Source: Morinoia aosen (taxonomy: Eukaryota; Arthropoda; Malacostraca; Amphipoda; Talitridae). Taken from it: DNA of 64,000 nucleotides. Positions 24,926-37,500 of this stretch are shown in pieces. Positions within the stretch are counted from its first letter, which is position 1. Each line of letters starts with the position of its first letter. Under the pieces are notes generated by a model. That model was not told the origin of the DNA. It made no database searches and was given only the letters and a program-made list of their open reading frames with translations. A program made the position numbers and the translations under genes. The DNA lies in contig CM059570.1 of assembly GCA_030386875.1 (NCBI GenBank), positions 30,681,422 to 30,745,421 of the forward strand, in the 5' to 3' direction.

Positions 24926-25380
24926 GAAAATTTATTAATAACATTGTTTTCTAACTTGTGTGTCGAAAAGAATTAGGAAAAATCAAAATTCGCTTGAGGA
25001 AAATAAACACGCTTGGTTTCGGGATATTTTTATTGAAAAATACATTACAGTTGATTGTGAGCCACCTGTGGGAATTATGAGGTATAAAGCCGTCTAGGTA
25101 CAGCATGACCTCTCAGTGACGTACTCCACAAAAGTTATTCGACGTGTTCCAATTAGAAAATAGTTTCGTGTCCGCCTTTGACATTCACGAGAGGCAATCT
25201 GTCCAGTACTCATTGTGAGTACGAGCAGCATGAAACAATCTATTGAAGAGCAGTCTTTATTGTATCTGTAAAACAAAATAACGTGTTCAGTATTGACTGA
25301 TGTCCGTTTCAATTGTAGACATCTTTTGTTTGACGTTCGTTAGCAGATTAATGGGAATGATGAAGCCTCTCAAATAATCC
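24926..25380. other. unassigned AT-rich DNA
   Basis: No supported feature. Confidence 0.4.
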
Positions 25381-25494
25381 CAGTCTAACTTTTCCGTCAC
25401 TTGCATGCATTTTTTTCGCCGCCTAAGCGATTTAAGCTATTAAATAGCTTAGGCGGCTAAAAATGCGCATGCAGGTGGCGAGAAAGTTAGACTG
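25381..25494. mobile_element. 114-bp hairpin MITE
   Basis: It begins CAGTCTAACTTT and ends AAAGTTAGACTG. The two ~54-bp halves are inverted copies with few mismatches, including GCATGC and GCCGCCTAAGC / GCTTAGGCGGC, closing on TTTAA. The whole element can fold into one long hairpin. The flanks show no clear target duplication, so the superfamily is unassigned. Confidence 0.75.
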
Positions 25495-26014
25495 AGTTGT
25501 TTATCTACTAATTGGTTCATTGAAAACAAATCGTCGTGTCACATGAAGGATAGGGCACACGATACTGCTGGTCACCGGGAAATGAACTCTGAAGGAGAAC
25601 AACTGCAAGTCAGCTCTATGAACCCATTTCCGAATTTAAACGAAAATTTAAAAATTTCATACATGTCAATTTGTTAGGAAAATATATCGAAGAGATGAAA
25701 TTTTTTTTGAAGAATACCACAAATTTAACTAATAAATGTAGTTGAAATACTTTGCACATATGGTGAATTAGACGCTTCCAATGAATCCCGCCATATTTGC
25801 AAATTATTCGTCAGAGGCACAAACATAAATCGTCCCACTAGAACACAAATCGCTTGCTAAGAATGAAAGATTTGTACAGGTAGATGGTGACTGTAGCTGC
25901 CGCTGCTGTGTGCAGGCAGAGAGGCGGCGTGGGAAGCGATGTTTTGGGTGCGAAATTGCTGTGAAATGACTCGAGCGGTTCCATCACGGAAAATACGAGA
26001 ACACTGCGCTGGCG
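25495..26014. other. unassigned DNA
   Basis: No supported feature. Confidence 0.4.
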
Positions 26015-26460
26015 TGGTGAAAAACAGGAAAAGAAATCCTGCTAACTGACGAAGCGTGATGGCGCTGCAACTGCACAAAGGTGATAAGTAAAACAGGAAA
26101 AGAAATCGGGCAAACTGACGAAGCGTGATGGCGCTGCAACTGCAAAAAAGGTAATAAGTAAAACAGGAAAAAATCGTGCAAACTGACGAAGCGTGATGGC
26201 GCTGCAACTGCACAAAGGTAATAAGTAAAACAGGAAAAGAAATTGGGCAAACTGACGAAGCGTGATGGCGCTGGAACTGCATAATGGTAATATGGAAAAC
26301 AGGAAAAAATTAGGTAAACTGGCATAGCGTGATGGCGCTGGAACTGCGTAAAGTTAATATTGTAGGTAATGAGTTAACCAGGAAAACAGAAAAGAAATCG
26401 GGCGAACTGACGAAGCATGATAGCGCTGGAACTATATAAAGTTATTAGGTAATGACTTAA
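26015..26460. repeat. ~69-bp minisatellite, about six copies
   Basis: Units contain AACTGACGAAGCGTGATGGC, GCTGCAACTGCA and AAGGTAATAAGTAAAACAGG. The first four are close and the last two diverged. Minus-strand frames of up to 141 codons are repeat artefacts. Confidence 0.88.
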
Positions 26461-26544
26461 CTTCGCTGGATTACTTAGTGATTCAAACTGACACCACAAT
26501 TTAGCAAGCGTTGTGTATTCCGTACGACGATATCAAGAACAAGG

Positions 26545-26945
26545 AAGCTTTCTGCAATATCTTTCTTTCTAAAAAACGCAATCTTTCTGTAATATCTTTC
26601 TTTTCAAAACAGGCAACCTTTCTGTAATATCTTTCTTTCTAAGACAAGCAATCTTTCTGTAGTATCTTTCTTTTTAAACCACAAAATTTTTCTGTAATAT
26701 CTTTCTTTCTAAAACACACAATCTTTCTCAATGATTTTTCTCTCTGACACAGGCAATCGTTTTGCAATATCTTCCTTTCTCAAACGAGTAATCTTTCAAC
26801 AAGATCTTTCTCACAGACACATACAATCTTTCTTTCTGAAACCGAAAATCTTTTGGCAAGATCTTCCTTTCTAGAACCGGCAATCTTTCTGCAAGATCTT
26901 TCTTCCTGAAATAGGCAATTTTTTTCTCAAAACAAACAACCCTCC
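26545..26945. repeat. ~36-bp pyrimidine-rich tandem repeat, about 11 copies
   Basis: Units have the form CAATCTTTCTGTAATATCTT TCTTTCTAAAACAGG. Variation increases rightward. Confidence 0.85.
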
Positions 26946-27549
26946 TTCAATTCTCTTCGAGAGAAGAAATTATAGCTCATGTCATGCATCCCCCAGCATT
27001 TCCAACTCTGAACAAATCTTAAAACTTTCGTGATGAGAGTGTGAAAGCAAAAGTCATCTTTGAGATGCGACTAAGAGACTACTGGTCTCATGCGGATCGG
27101 CTTCAGCGGTTTCCGTTATCAACAAAGTTAGCAATTTTCTAACTTCGCACTCTGCTAATAGAGAACATTACGTCAAACTTTTGTTTAGGCTGCATTATTT
27201 TCCGTGATGGGATAATAGTGTACAATTGTTGGAAGAAAAAATTATTTCGCTTTTTTCTTCACTTAAGTGCGCTATCCAGTGTGACTGGGCCTTACGTTTA
27301 AAGTTGCAGGTGAGGGTTACTCTTCTGAGCTGCGTACATCAATAACCTAACTTGAGTTTGGACACGGTCTAGCGAAGGTAGATTGAAGTAGATTACCTCT
27401 TGCGCAATGGAAATGATGTTACCAGATGAAAATGTAATCAAAATTGAAAAAGTTCTATTTCGTTGGACGTTATTTATTAACTGAAATAAAATTTAACGAC
27501 CTGTGATACAATTGTTTAACATTGAGTACGTTGAAGTCAGCGAACAAAC
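26946..27549. other. unassigned AT-rich DNA downstream of the gene
   Basis: No supported feature; it could include distal 3' UTR. Confidence 0.35.
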
Positions 27550-28063
27550 TTTATTTCGAGTAAAAAATAAATTTTTTCAGTAAAAAATAAATTCAGCAGT
27601 TACAATCATATTCGAATGCGCAGCTGGGCATAGGGAAAACAGCTGAACCTGCACGATTTTAAACATGAAAAGAAGCAAAATAAACTTGATTAATATTTGT
27701 TATGAATATCAATGAATTTCCATACAATGCTGATGGATATAATGCTGTGACTGCAATTGTAATACATGGAACTCGGCAGAATTGTTATTTAATCCGGGAA
27801 AATCACGTCGTCACATATGAACGTCACATATGAAATCACGCAAATGTCACTTATGAACACAGTAAAATCCAGAATAATTACGTAGTGCTAGATGCAGCAT
27901 CAACTGCAGATGGGCTTGAGCTGTATGTATGTAGGGTGGAACTATACATTGAAAATAAACCACTCTAGTATATATGGGGGATGAATGGGATGAATATACA
28001 ACACGCAGGGAAACGAAATCCTATTTGGAAGCAGCCGTGAAAACAGACTGTGAGCTACCGCTG
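27550..28063 (-). other. probable 3' untranslated region with candidate poly(A) signals
   Basis: On the minus strand downstream of the stop, the first poly(A)-signal-like hexamer is ATTAAA at 27793-27788 and the first canonical AATAAA is at 27555-27550. The DNA in between is AT-rich and not repetitive. No cleavage site can be chosen from sequence alone. Confidence 0.3.
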
Positions 28064-28542
28064 TCACACAGAGCTCTCTCTTCTGCTGTCGGCCAGCATC
28101 TCGAGGTCTTCGTCCCCAGCGGACTTTGAAGAGCAGAAATTCGAGCCTCCGACTACACTTTGACCGCAAGGAGACAGAGGAGAAGACTCGTGTTTCTGAG
28201 ACCCAGAACTTATGCCAGTGAAGCCACTTGAGTAACTCCTGGCACACACTCCCGCGAGCGGGTCGTGAATGCGACTTGGCTTTTGAGGGGAGAATATAAA
28301 AGAAGAAACTGAGACTTTGGGCGAAAGCTTCTGCAGAAACGGATCTGGAGGCGCTGGTTCCGGAGGCGTTGATGAATTTAACCGTCGGTCCAAAGCGCAC
28401 AGTCCTTTCTCGTCGAATATAAATGAACAATTTGAGAACTGGGGATGGGTCTGGGCGACTAAAGGAATTTCCAGGGCACTTGGAGAGAAGCGCAAGGGAT
28501 CGCCTGGTGAGTTCGTTCTCTGGCTTGACTTTGCGAGGCAAT
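28064..28542 (-). CDS. side-like: Side-family last coding exon: C-terminal cytoplasmic tail with PDZ-ligand-like end
   Basis: The coding part is 479 bp, from the acceptor TTTTTTTCAG to a TGA at 28064-28066, and encodes residues 333-491. The first two bases complete the Asp codon begun by the previous exon. The tail is Ser/Pro-rich and probably disordered. Visible short motifs are STPPEPAPPDPF (about 390-401, proline-rich), VSSFIFS (411-417, which fits the WIRS consensus hydrophobic-x-S/T-F-x-x for WAVE-complex binding) and the C-terminal ESSV, which fits a class I PDZ ligand (S/T-x-hydrophobic). These short motifs can arise by chance. A shorter open frame on the opposite strand (28317-28580) is only a shadow. 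The mRNA end is not fixed. Confidence 0.85.
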
Positions 28543-31500
28543 CTGAAAAAAATACAGCGAAAAATAAATTGATGGATTGAGTCTCTGAAAAAATCAATGT
28601 GGGGTTACTATGAATCAATAGATGAAACATAAAAAAAGGATAATAGGAGCCAAGCAAAACAGGATTTAATGTCACCCACTACATTCATGTTCATGTACTC
28701 AACCTCACTAATGTCAGGCTCGCATTTAAAGATTATTCTTGTGCTTCTAAAACAAATGAAACGTGACTCGTCAGATATCACAACATGCTGTCAGTTATTC
28801 AAAAGAAAGTGAAGATACCAACACAAAAAACATGCTCACTGGTGGTTCTACTCAACTTATATTTATATTTGTTCTGCCGTTTCAATTTCAAATGAAGAGT
28901 AATGAAATTTTAGCACTATTTTACATCGAGAGCGATACTTTATTTCTGGGAGAGATTCTTCAACCAAAGAACGGAATGCTTTCGTGTGAAATTTTTTGCT
29001 GACATGAATTAGCGAGCTTTAAAAGCCGACGGTTATTTAAATGCCTCAAAAAATGAAAAAGTTTCCCTTCATTGTACGTTATAAATTTACTGTAATAAGG
29101 TCGCATTATTTACAATGAACTCGAGGTGCCCCAAATTTTTCTTTCAGGCGTGATTTCAAAAGTACAAACTTTTTGAACGATTCGTAGTTCAACTTCATAT
29201 TCATGCCACAATAGTATTACCCTTATAAGTAAGGTTTTTTTTTTGAAAACTGCAATCGCATTTACTTTCTCACACAGATTCAAACTTGCTTCAAATACCT
29301 TATTGATTACAGCTTCTTTCAACGTTTTCTGTTCAACTGGAGGCACTCATTAGTTCTAATCGACCGCGTGATTAGGCTCCCTCGTAACAGCGAATACGCT
29401 CCCCTAATTTCAAGGACACTCTCTGTTTAATTTCGAGTAAGCTCTCCCGTAACAGCGAAAACGATTTTAAAAGCACTCTGCTGTTTAATTTCGATTAAGC
29501 TCTCCCGTAACAGCGAAAACGATTTTAAAGGCACTCTGCTGTTTAATTTCGATTAAGCTCTCCCGTAACAGCGAAAACGATTTTAAAGGCACTCTGCTGT
29601 TTAATTTCGATTAAGCTCTCCCGTAACAGCAAAAACGATTTTAAAGGCACTCTGCTGTTTCATTTCATTTCGATTGAGCTCTCCCGTAACAGCAAAAACG
29701 ATTTTAAAGGCACTCTGCTGTTTCATTTCGATTGAGCTCTCCCGTAACAGCGAAATCGATTTTAAAGGCACTCTGCTGCTTAATTTCGATTGAGCTCTCC
29801 CGTAACAGCGAAAACGATTTTAAAGGCACTCTGCTGTTTAATTTCGATTGAGCTCTCCCGTAACAGCGAAAACGATTTTAAAGGCACTCTGCTGCTTAGT
29901 TTCGATTGAGCTCTCCCGTAACAGCGAAAACGATTTTAAAGGCACTCTGCTGTTTAATTTCGATTTAGCTCTCCCGTAACAGCGAAAACGATTTTAAAGG
30001 CACTCTGCTGTTTAATTTCGATTTAGCTCTCCCGTAACAGCGAAAACGATTTTAAAGGCACTCTGCTGTTTAATTTCGATTAAGCTTTCCCGTAACAGCG
30101 AAAACGATTTTAAAGGCCCTCTGCTGTTTCATTTCGATTGAGCTCTCCCGTAACAGCAAAAACACTGCCTATCTTATAACAGCACACTGATGTTTATTTT
30201 TTACGACGTCAATCTCATTTCAAGCCACGCTTGAGAGCCTCGAACCTTACCTCTAGACACAGAAGCCACAGGGCACGCGATGGCATTGCCCTCTGGGTCC
30301 GGGTTTTCCGAGTAGCTTTTAGAAGGCCCCTTGTTTTTCCTGAGAGATGAGCTCGCTATGCTCACAGCATTGCTCGTCGACAGCGATATTGAGGGGGGCT
30401 TGAGAATGGACTCGTCAGTTATGGAGGTCGATGAGATGGAAATGGAGCTCGGTTTGACCGAGGCATCTTTTGGCAGGCCGGAGTCCCGTCTGGAGGAGGA
30501 CAAGTACGTCTGGGGGTCGCAGAGCTGCTCGTCTTGCTGGTCTGTCAAGTGCTGCTGTTGCTGCTGGGCTCCGTGGCAGCACCGGCGCTGCTCACAAAAA
30601 TAAAATACTTTGCGAGGAAAGTCTTTCACTGTATTAAAAGTTCATTTATTCCCCTAATATTAGGTCGACGAAAATCAAACGCCTTGTTTTTTTCGTGATT
30701 GAAATTGGACATTTGATATTTTAAGGCGTAATTGTTATTCGTGACCTGAATAGATGTGTGGGACCTAAATAGTTATTCATGTCATGAATAGTGTGTTATG
30801 GCATGGGATCCTATTTTGAACAGGAGAGGGATTAATTTCATTTTATTTTCCTCACCTATTATTTTACACCGCCCTCATAAGTACAGTTACAAAACTTATT
30901 TTACCCTTCTCTGCTTGAGACGAATTTATTTTGGGGGATGAAAAAACGACAATTAAAGAATATTTTATGCCATTGGATTTGCAAGAAATTGCTGAATAAT
31001 CTACAGATAAAACGAAAGAAATAGGAGACAATCCCAAAAACACGGACATGTTCCACCAACTTGTTCAAATCGTTGGTTTCATATCGGGTCATAGCTTCAT
31101 GGCGAAAAAAATCCTAATGACTCAATCAAAGTGTCAATGAGCTTTTAATATTGCATTTTACGTGTAGCTCTGCAAATAGATATTATATCGCTCAAAAAAT
31201 ACTCCTCATTGTGAACTATCGTCTGTTTCAATTCGAGTGAAGGATCAAGAATCGCTGGAATATTACCACAATGGTGAAAATACTAATTTCAAATTTTAAC
31301 TTTTTCGCGTTGCTTTTAACTTCCGTTGCCTCGCTTATTCAATGGGGTTGCTGTTTCATTCAGACAGTATTTTTTTTTTTTGCAGTCACAAAATGCTTTG
31401 AAAGGCATGACCGAATTTGGCAGCAAACTTTCAGTCGACTCATTTGGAATTTTAGTTCACTAACTCTAGTGTTTTCTTATTTAAACATCACGCGACTAAT

Positions 31501-34500
31501 TTTCTGTTTGTGACGTTCTCTAGTAACGACACAGACTAATTACAGAGTGAATTATTACAGTAATTTCAATGATGCAGTTTTGCTATATCAGGCGCTTGTC
31601 TAAAAGCTCCCGCAAAAACTTCGATGCTGTCAGTTATTAAACTAGATATACGTGTTAAATAAAGTGGTCTGCTCCGACACAAATGATGGAGTAATGTTAA
31701 TAATAAACTTGTGATTCATACTTAAAGCTGCTGTTCAATGAACTGAAGGAACTCATGTTCATTCTTTCTCAAATGCCTTCATTTTTGTGTCAGCATAAAT
31801 TTCCTGGTGAATTTCAACTGCCAAAAACGAAATAAATTTCAGAAATAAAAACTTGTCGCAGCATTGAAGTATTCAGGTTTACAATTTCAGGATTGAAGTC
31901 GGGACTGGCACAGCAAGCAAGGGAACAACAAATTATCCATTATTATTTATGAGCATTATTATTAAAGAGCATAAGTAATTAAGAGCATTATTAGCCACGA
32001 GCATTATTATTTAAAAGCATTATTATTGAAGAGCCTTATTATTTAAGAACATTATTATTCAAGAGCATTAATATATAAGCGCATCATTATTTAAGAGCGA
32101 TATTATTCAGGAGCATTATTAAGTAAGAGCACTATTATTTAAGAGCATTAATATTTACGAAGAAAAGGCGACACCAGACGGACGACCTGATATGAACGAT
32201 AACAGCATACAATTTGAATTTGTTCCCTTGAGTTCATAGCTTAAATTTCTCCTATGTCCCTTTTCCAATTGTCATTTAAAAAAAGTATGTAAGTTTTCAA
32301 ACTTTAGCCATCATACTTGTTAATTTTGAGATTGAGATAGCCTAACACATCATATAATTAATCTATTATCCTGGCACCAATATGCATGCAGGATATAATA
32401 CTGTGTATCTGCTCTGAGATTCATCCACTTGAACGCTGGCAAAAACGATTCAGTTAAATTTTCAAGCTTCTACAATACGTCGCCACGCTTCATGACTTTC
32501 AGATAGAATAAGTTTAGCTTGAAGTTAAACATTTTGTATTCAGTATTATTTAAACACCTGTCAACATCGAATACTTTCTGTGTGCAATTCGAAGCCCAAA
32601 AACGCACCCTCACTGAAGCATTGTATTAGGATTTAGAGATCTGTAACGTTGAAATATTGTGTTAGGATTTAGAGATCTGTAACGTTGAAATATTGTGTTA
32701 GGATTTAGAGATCTTACGTAAAATATTGTATTAGGATTTAGAGATCTTACGTAAAATATTGTATTAGAATTTCGAGATCTTACGTGAAATATTGTATTAG
32801 GATTTAGAGATCTCACGTAAAATATTGTATTACGATTTAGAGATCTTGCGTAAAATATTGTATTAGGATTTAGAGATCTTACGTAAAATATTGTATTAGG
32901 ATTTAGAGATCTTACTTAAAATATTGTATTAGGATTTCGAGATCTTACGTAAAATATTGTATTAGGATTTAGAGATCTTACGTAAAATATTGTATTAGGA
33001 TTTAGAGATCTTACGTGAAATATTGTATTAGGATTTAGAGATCTTACGTAAAATATTGTATTAGGATTTAGAGATCTTACGTAAAATATTGTATTAGGAT
33101 TTAGAGATCTTACGTAAAATATTGTATTAGGATTTAGAGATCTTACGTAAAATATTGTATTAGGATTTAGAGATCTTACGTAAAATATTGTATTAGGATT
33201 TAGAGATCTTTCGTAAAATATTGTATTAGGATTTAGAGATCTTACGTAAAATATTGTATTAGGATTTAGAGATCTTACGTAAAATATTGTATTAGGATTT
33301 AGAGATCTTACGTAAAATATTGTGTTAGGATTTAGAGAGCTGCATCATCACAATATTGAGCAAGGATTTAGAGATATGATTTATCGAAATATTTTATTAT
33401 AATTTTGAGATCTGCAACACTGAAATATTGTGTCAGGATTTAGAGACCTGACGCAACACTTAAGCTCTGCAGAGCAGTCAGAGCGTAACACTTTACCGCA
33501 AAATTTATGGGCAGAAATTTAGAACTTTGGTCTTTCATAAAATTTTACGGCCAGACTTAGATTTGCTATCACTTTTCAGGCAGTTCCAGGGCATCGTTAA
33601 CGTTATATTGGTATCACCTCAGCAGGACACTAAATCGCCCAGTTTATATTATTATTAGTAAGCAGAAAAAATTTTTTCAATTTAAAGCGGGAAATTTCTA
33701 CCCATCGTATGATGTTGTTAGACTTGTGATGACACCTATTTAGAGACAATTATAACATTTTTGAATGAAAAATTATTTTCTAGGAAAATAAGTGTTTGCA
33801 TGAAAACCAATTTCCCTAGGGAGTCAAGAAATTAAAAACGAAACAAGTCTTCATAGGAAAAGTTTTGCGAAGTACTTTTGAAGAGCCATCATTTCTGCAA
33901 TATTCTAGCACTTTAATTTATAATAATATTACATTACGCATATTATCTCAGGAAATGGTTTATTGCGTGTAAAGTTTTTCCCCGTGGAATTGGTTTTATT
34001 CTGCTATGAAATTCAGCTCTTCTGTACAATTTTGCCGCAAAAACACACTCATTTGTCATTAGAGGGCAAGTTACCAATTACGTTGTCTTGAAATATGCAT
34101 ATTGAGGAGGTTACTTAATTATTATTAGATTCTTTTAACATTCCATCGGATGCTTCTTTGCCTTCGGGCCACCAATGTAAGAAAAAAGCAAAAGATTATA
34201 CCCTGAAGACCGAAAATTTTTTAGTATCTTCTCGTGAAAATCGATAATCTTCGTACATCTTTTTCTTCTGAAAACCGATAATCTTTCTATATTTTTTCCT
34301 CAAAACCGTACGTAATTGAGTGTCGATTACTGAAAACCGTACGTAGTTGTGTATCGTTTCCTGAAAACCAAACGTAGTTGCGTTTCAAACCATGTACGCC
34401 ATAAATAACTGCGTACTTTCTCCTAAACACCGTACACAATTGCGTATTTTTTCGTTATAGTAGTACTCTTTTCGTACAGTTATACAGTATTACTTTTCGC

Positions 34501-37500
34501 GTACTACAGTACGCGAAGAGTTATGTGGATGCACGTAGTTACTCAAAATTTTTATCTTCTCCTGAAAATCATAGGTAATTGCGTCTCTCATCTTGAAACT
34601 GCCCACCTATGCTTAGCCTGTCCAAATAATAAAACCAACCTGGAACTAAAGAACTCATTTCGACAAAATTAGTTTCATTGAATTAGAACTAATGAATTTT
34701 TTCGAGCTCGCATTCGCATAATGAACTGCATATTCAACAGCACCTGATGCAGCCACACAAGATATTTTGATTTTGAAATTTAGGGGACAACTTAATTAGT
34801 GTCAGCTCATTGTGCTCCACGGTAGTGGTATTGTTATTAACATCTTCTTGTAACAATGCAGTGTTGTGTAAAATTCCTCGTGGCATTCAACCATGAAAAG
34901 TATATCCGAAAACATTAAAACATTTCACTCGCTAGGTTCCATTTACAAACATTATTACTAGGTAAGACAAACATTATTACTAGGTAAGGGCGTCTAGCTG
35001 AAAGACAACGCTACAAGGGACGTGGAAAATGTCATACTGGGGATAGATTTCCACGGATCATTTTGATAAGGAGGACAGAGATGGACAAAGCTGGACGTGC
35101 TCCAAGGAGATACTACGTTTCAAACAAAGCTGGACGTGCTCAAAGGAGATACTACGTTTCAAACAAAGCTGGACGTGCTCAAAGGAGATACTACGTTTCA
35201 AACAAAGCTGGACGTGCTCAAAGGAGATACTACGTTTCAAACAAAGCTGGACGTGCTCAAAGGAGATACTACGTTTCAAACAAAGCTGGACGTGCTCAAA
35301 GGAAATACTACGTTTCAAACAAAGCTGGACGTGCTCAAAGGAGATACTACGTTTCAAACAAAGCTGGACGTGCTCAAAGGAAATACTACGTTTCAAACAA
35401 AGCTGGACGTGCTCAAAGGAAATACTACGTTTCAAACAAAGCTGGACGTGCTCAAAGGAGATACTACGTTTCAAACAAAGCTGGACGTGCTCAAAGGAGA
35501 TACTACGTTTCAAACAAAGCTGGACGTGCTCAAAGGAGATACTACGTTTCAAACAAAGCTGGACGTGCTCAAAGGAAATACTACGTTTCAAACAAAGCTG
35601 GACGTGCTCAAAGGAGATACTACGTTTCAAACAAAGCTGGACGTGCTCAAAGGAAATACTACGTTTCAAACAAAGCTGGACGTGCTCAAAGGAAATACTA
35701 CGTTTCAAACAAAGCTGGACGTGCTCAAAGGAGATACTACGTTTCAAACAAAGCTGGACGTGCTCAAAGGAAATACTACGTTTCAAACAAAGCTGGACGT
35801 GCTCAAAGGAGATACTACGTTTCAAACAAAGCTGGACGTGCTCAAAGGAAATACTACGTTTCAAACAAAGCTGGACGTGCTCAAAGGAGATACTACGTTT
35901 CAAACAAAGCTGGACGTGCTCAAAGGAAATACTACGTTTCAAACAAAGCTGCACGTGCTCAAAGGAGATACTACGTTTCAAACAAAGCTGGACGTGCTCA
36001 AAGGAAATACTACGTTTCAAACAAAGCTGGACGTGCTCAAAGGAGATACTACGTTTCAAACAAAGCTGGACGTGCTCAAAGGAGATACTACGTTTCAAAC
36101 AAAGCTGGACGTGCTCAAAGGAAATACTACGTTTCAAACAAAGCTGGACGTGCTCAAAGGAAATACTACGTTTCAAACAAAGCTGGACGTGCTCAAAGGA
36201 AATTTCTACGTTCCAAACAAAGCTGGACGTGCTCAAAGGAAATACTACGTTTCAAACAAAGCTGGACGTGCTCAAAGGAGATACTACGTTTCAAACAAAG
36301 CTGGACGTGCTCAAAGGAGATACTACGTTTCAAACAAAGCTGGACGTGCTCAAAGGAGATACTACGTTTCAAACAAAGCTGGACGTGCTCAAAGGAAATA
36401 CTACGTTTCAAACAAAGCTGGACGTGCTCAAAGGAAATACTACGTTTCAAACAAAGCTGGACGTGCTCAAAGGAAATTTCTACGTTCCAAACAAAGCTGG
36501 ACGTGCTCAAAGGAAATACTACGTTTCAAACAAAGCTGGACGTGCTCAAAGGAGATACTACGTTTCAAACAAAGCTGGACGTGCTCAAAGGAGATACTAC
36601 GTTTCAAACAAAGCTGGACGTGCTCAAAGGAGATACTACGTTTCAAACAAAGCTGGACGTGCTCAAAGGAAATACTACGTTTCAAACAAAGCTGGACGTG
36701 CTCAAAGGAGATACTACGTTTCAAACAAAGCTGGACGTGCTCAAAGGAAATACTACGTTTAAACAAAGCTGGACGTGCTCAAAGGAAATACTACGTTTCA
36801 AACAAAGCTGGACGTGCTCAAAGGAGATACTACGTTTCAAACAAAGCTGGACGTGCTCAAAGGAGATACTACGTTTCAAACAAAGCTGGACGTGCTCAAA
36901 GGAAATACTACGTTTCAAACAAAGCTGGACGTGCTCAAAGGAAATACTACGTTTCAAACAAAGCTGGACGTGCTCAAAGGAAATACTACGTTTCAAACAA
37001 AGCTGGACGTGCTCAAAGGAGATACTACGTTTCAAACAAAGCTGGACGTGCTCAAAGGAGATACTACGTTTCAAACAAAGCTGGACGTGCTCAAAGGAGA
37101 TACTACGTTTCAAACAAAGCTGGACGTGCTCAAAGGAAATACTACGTTTCAAACAAAGCTGGACGTGCTCAAAGGAGATACTACGTTTCAAACAAAGCTG
37201 GACGTGCTCAAAGGAGATACTACGTTTCAAACAAAGCTGGACGTGCTCAAAGGAAATACTACGTTTCAAACAAAGCTGGACGTGCTCAAAGGAAATACTA
37301 CGTTTCAAACAAAGCTGGACGTGCTCAAAGGAGATACTACGTTTCAAACAAAGCTGGACGTGCTCAAAGGAAATACTACGTTTCAAACAAAGCTGGACGT
37401 GCTCAAAGGAAATACTACGTTTCAAACAAAGCTGGACGTGCTCAAAGGAGATACTACGTTTCAAACAAAGCTGGACGTGCTCAAAGGAGATACTACGTTT

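Noticed and set aside
28317-28580. 87-codon plus-strand frame
   Set aside because: It is antisense to the last coding exon, whose frame is supported by splice sites, phase continuity and family context.
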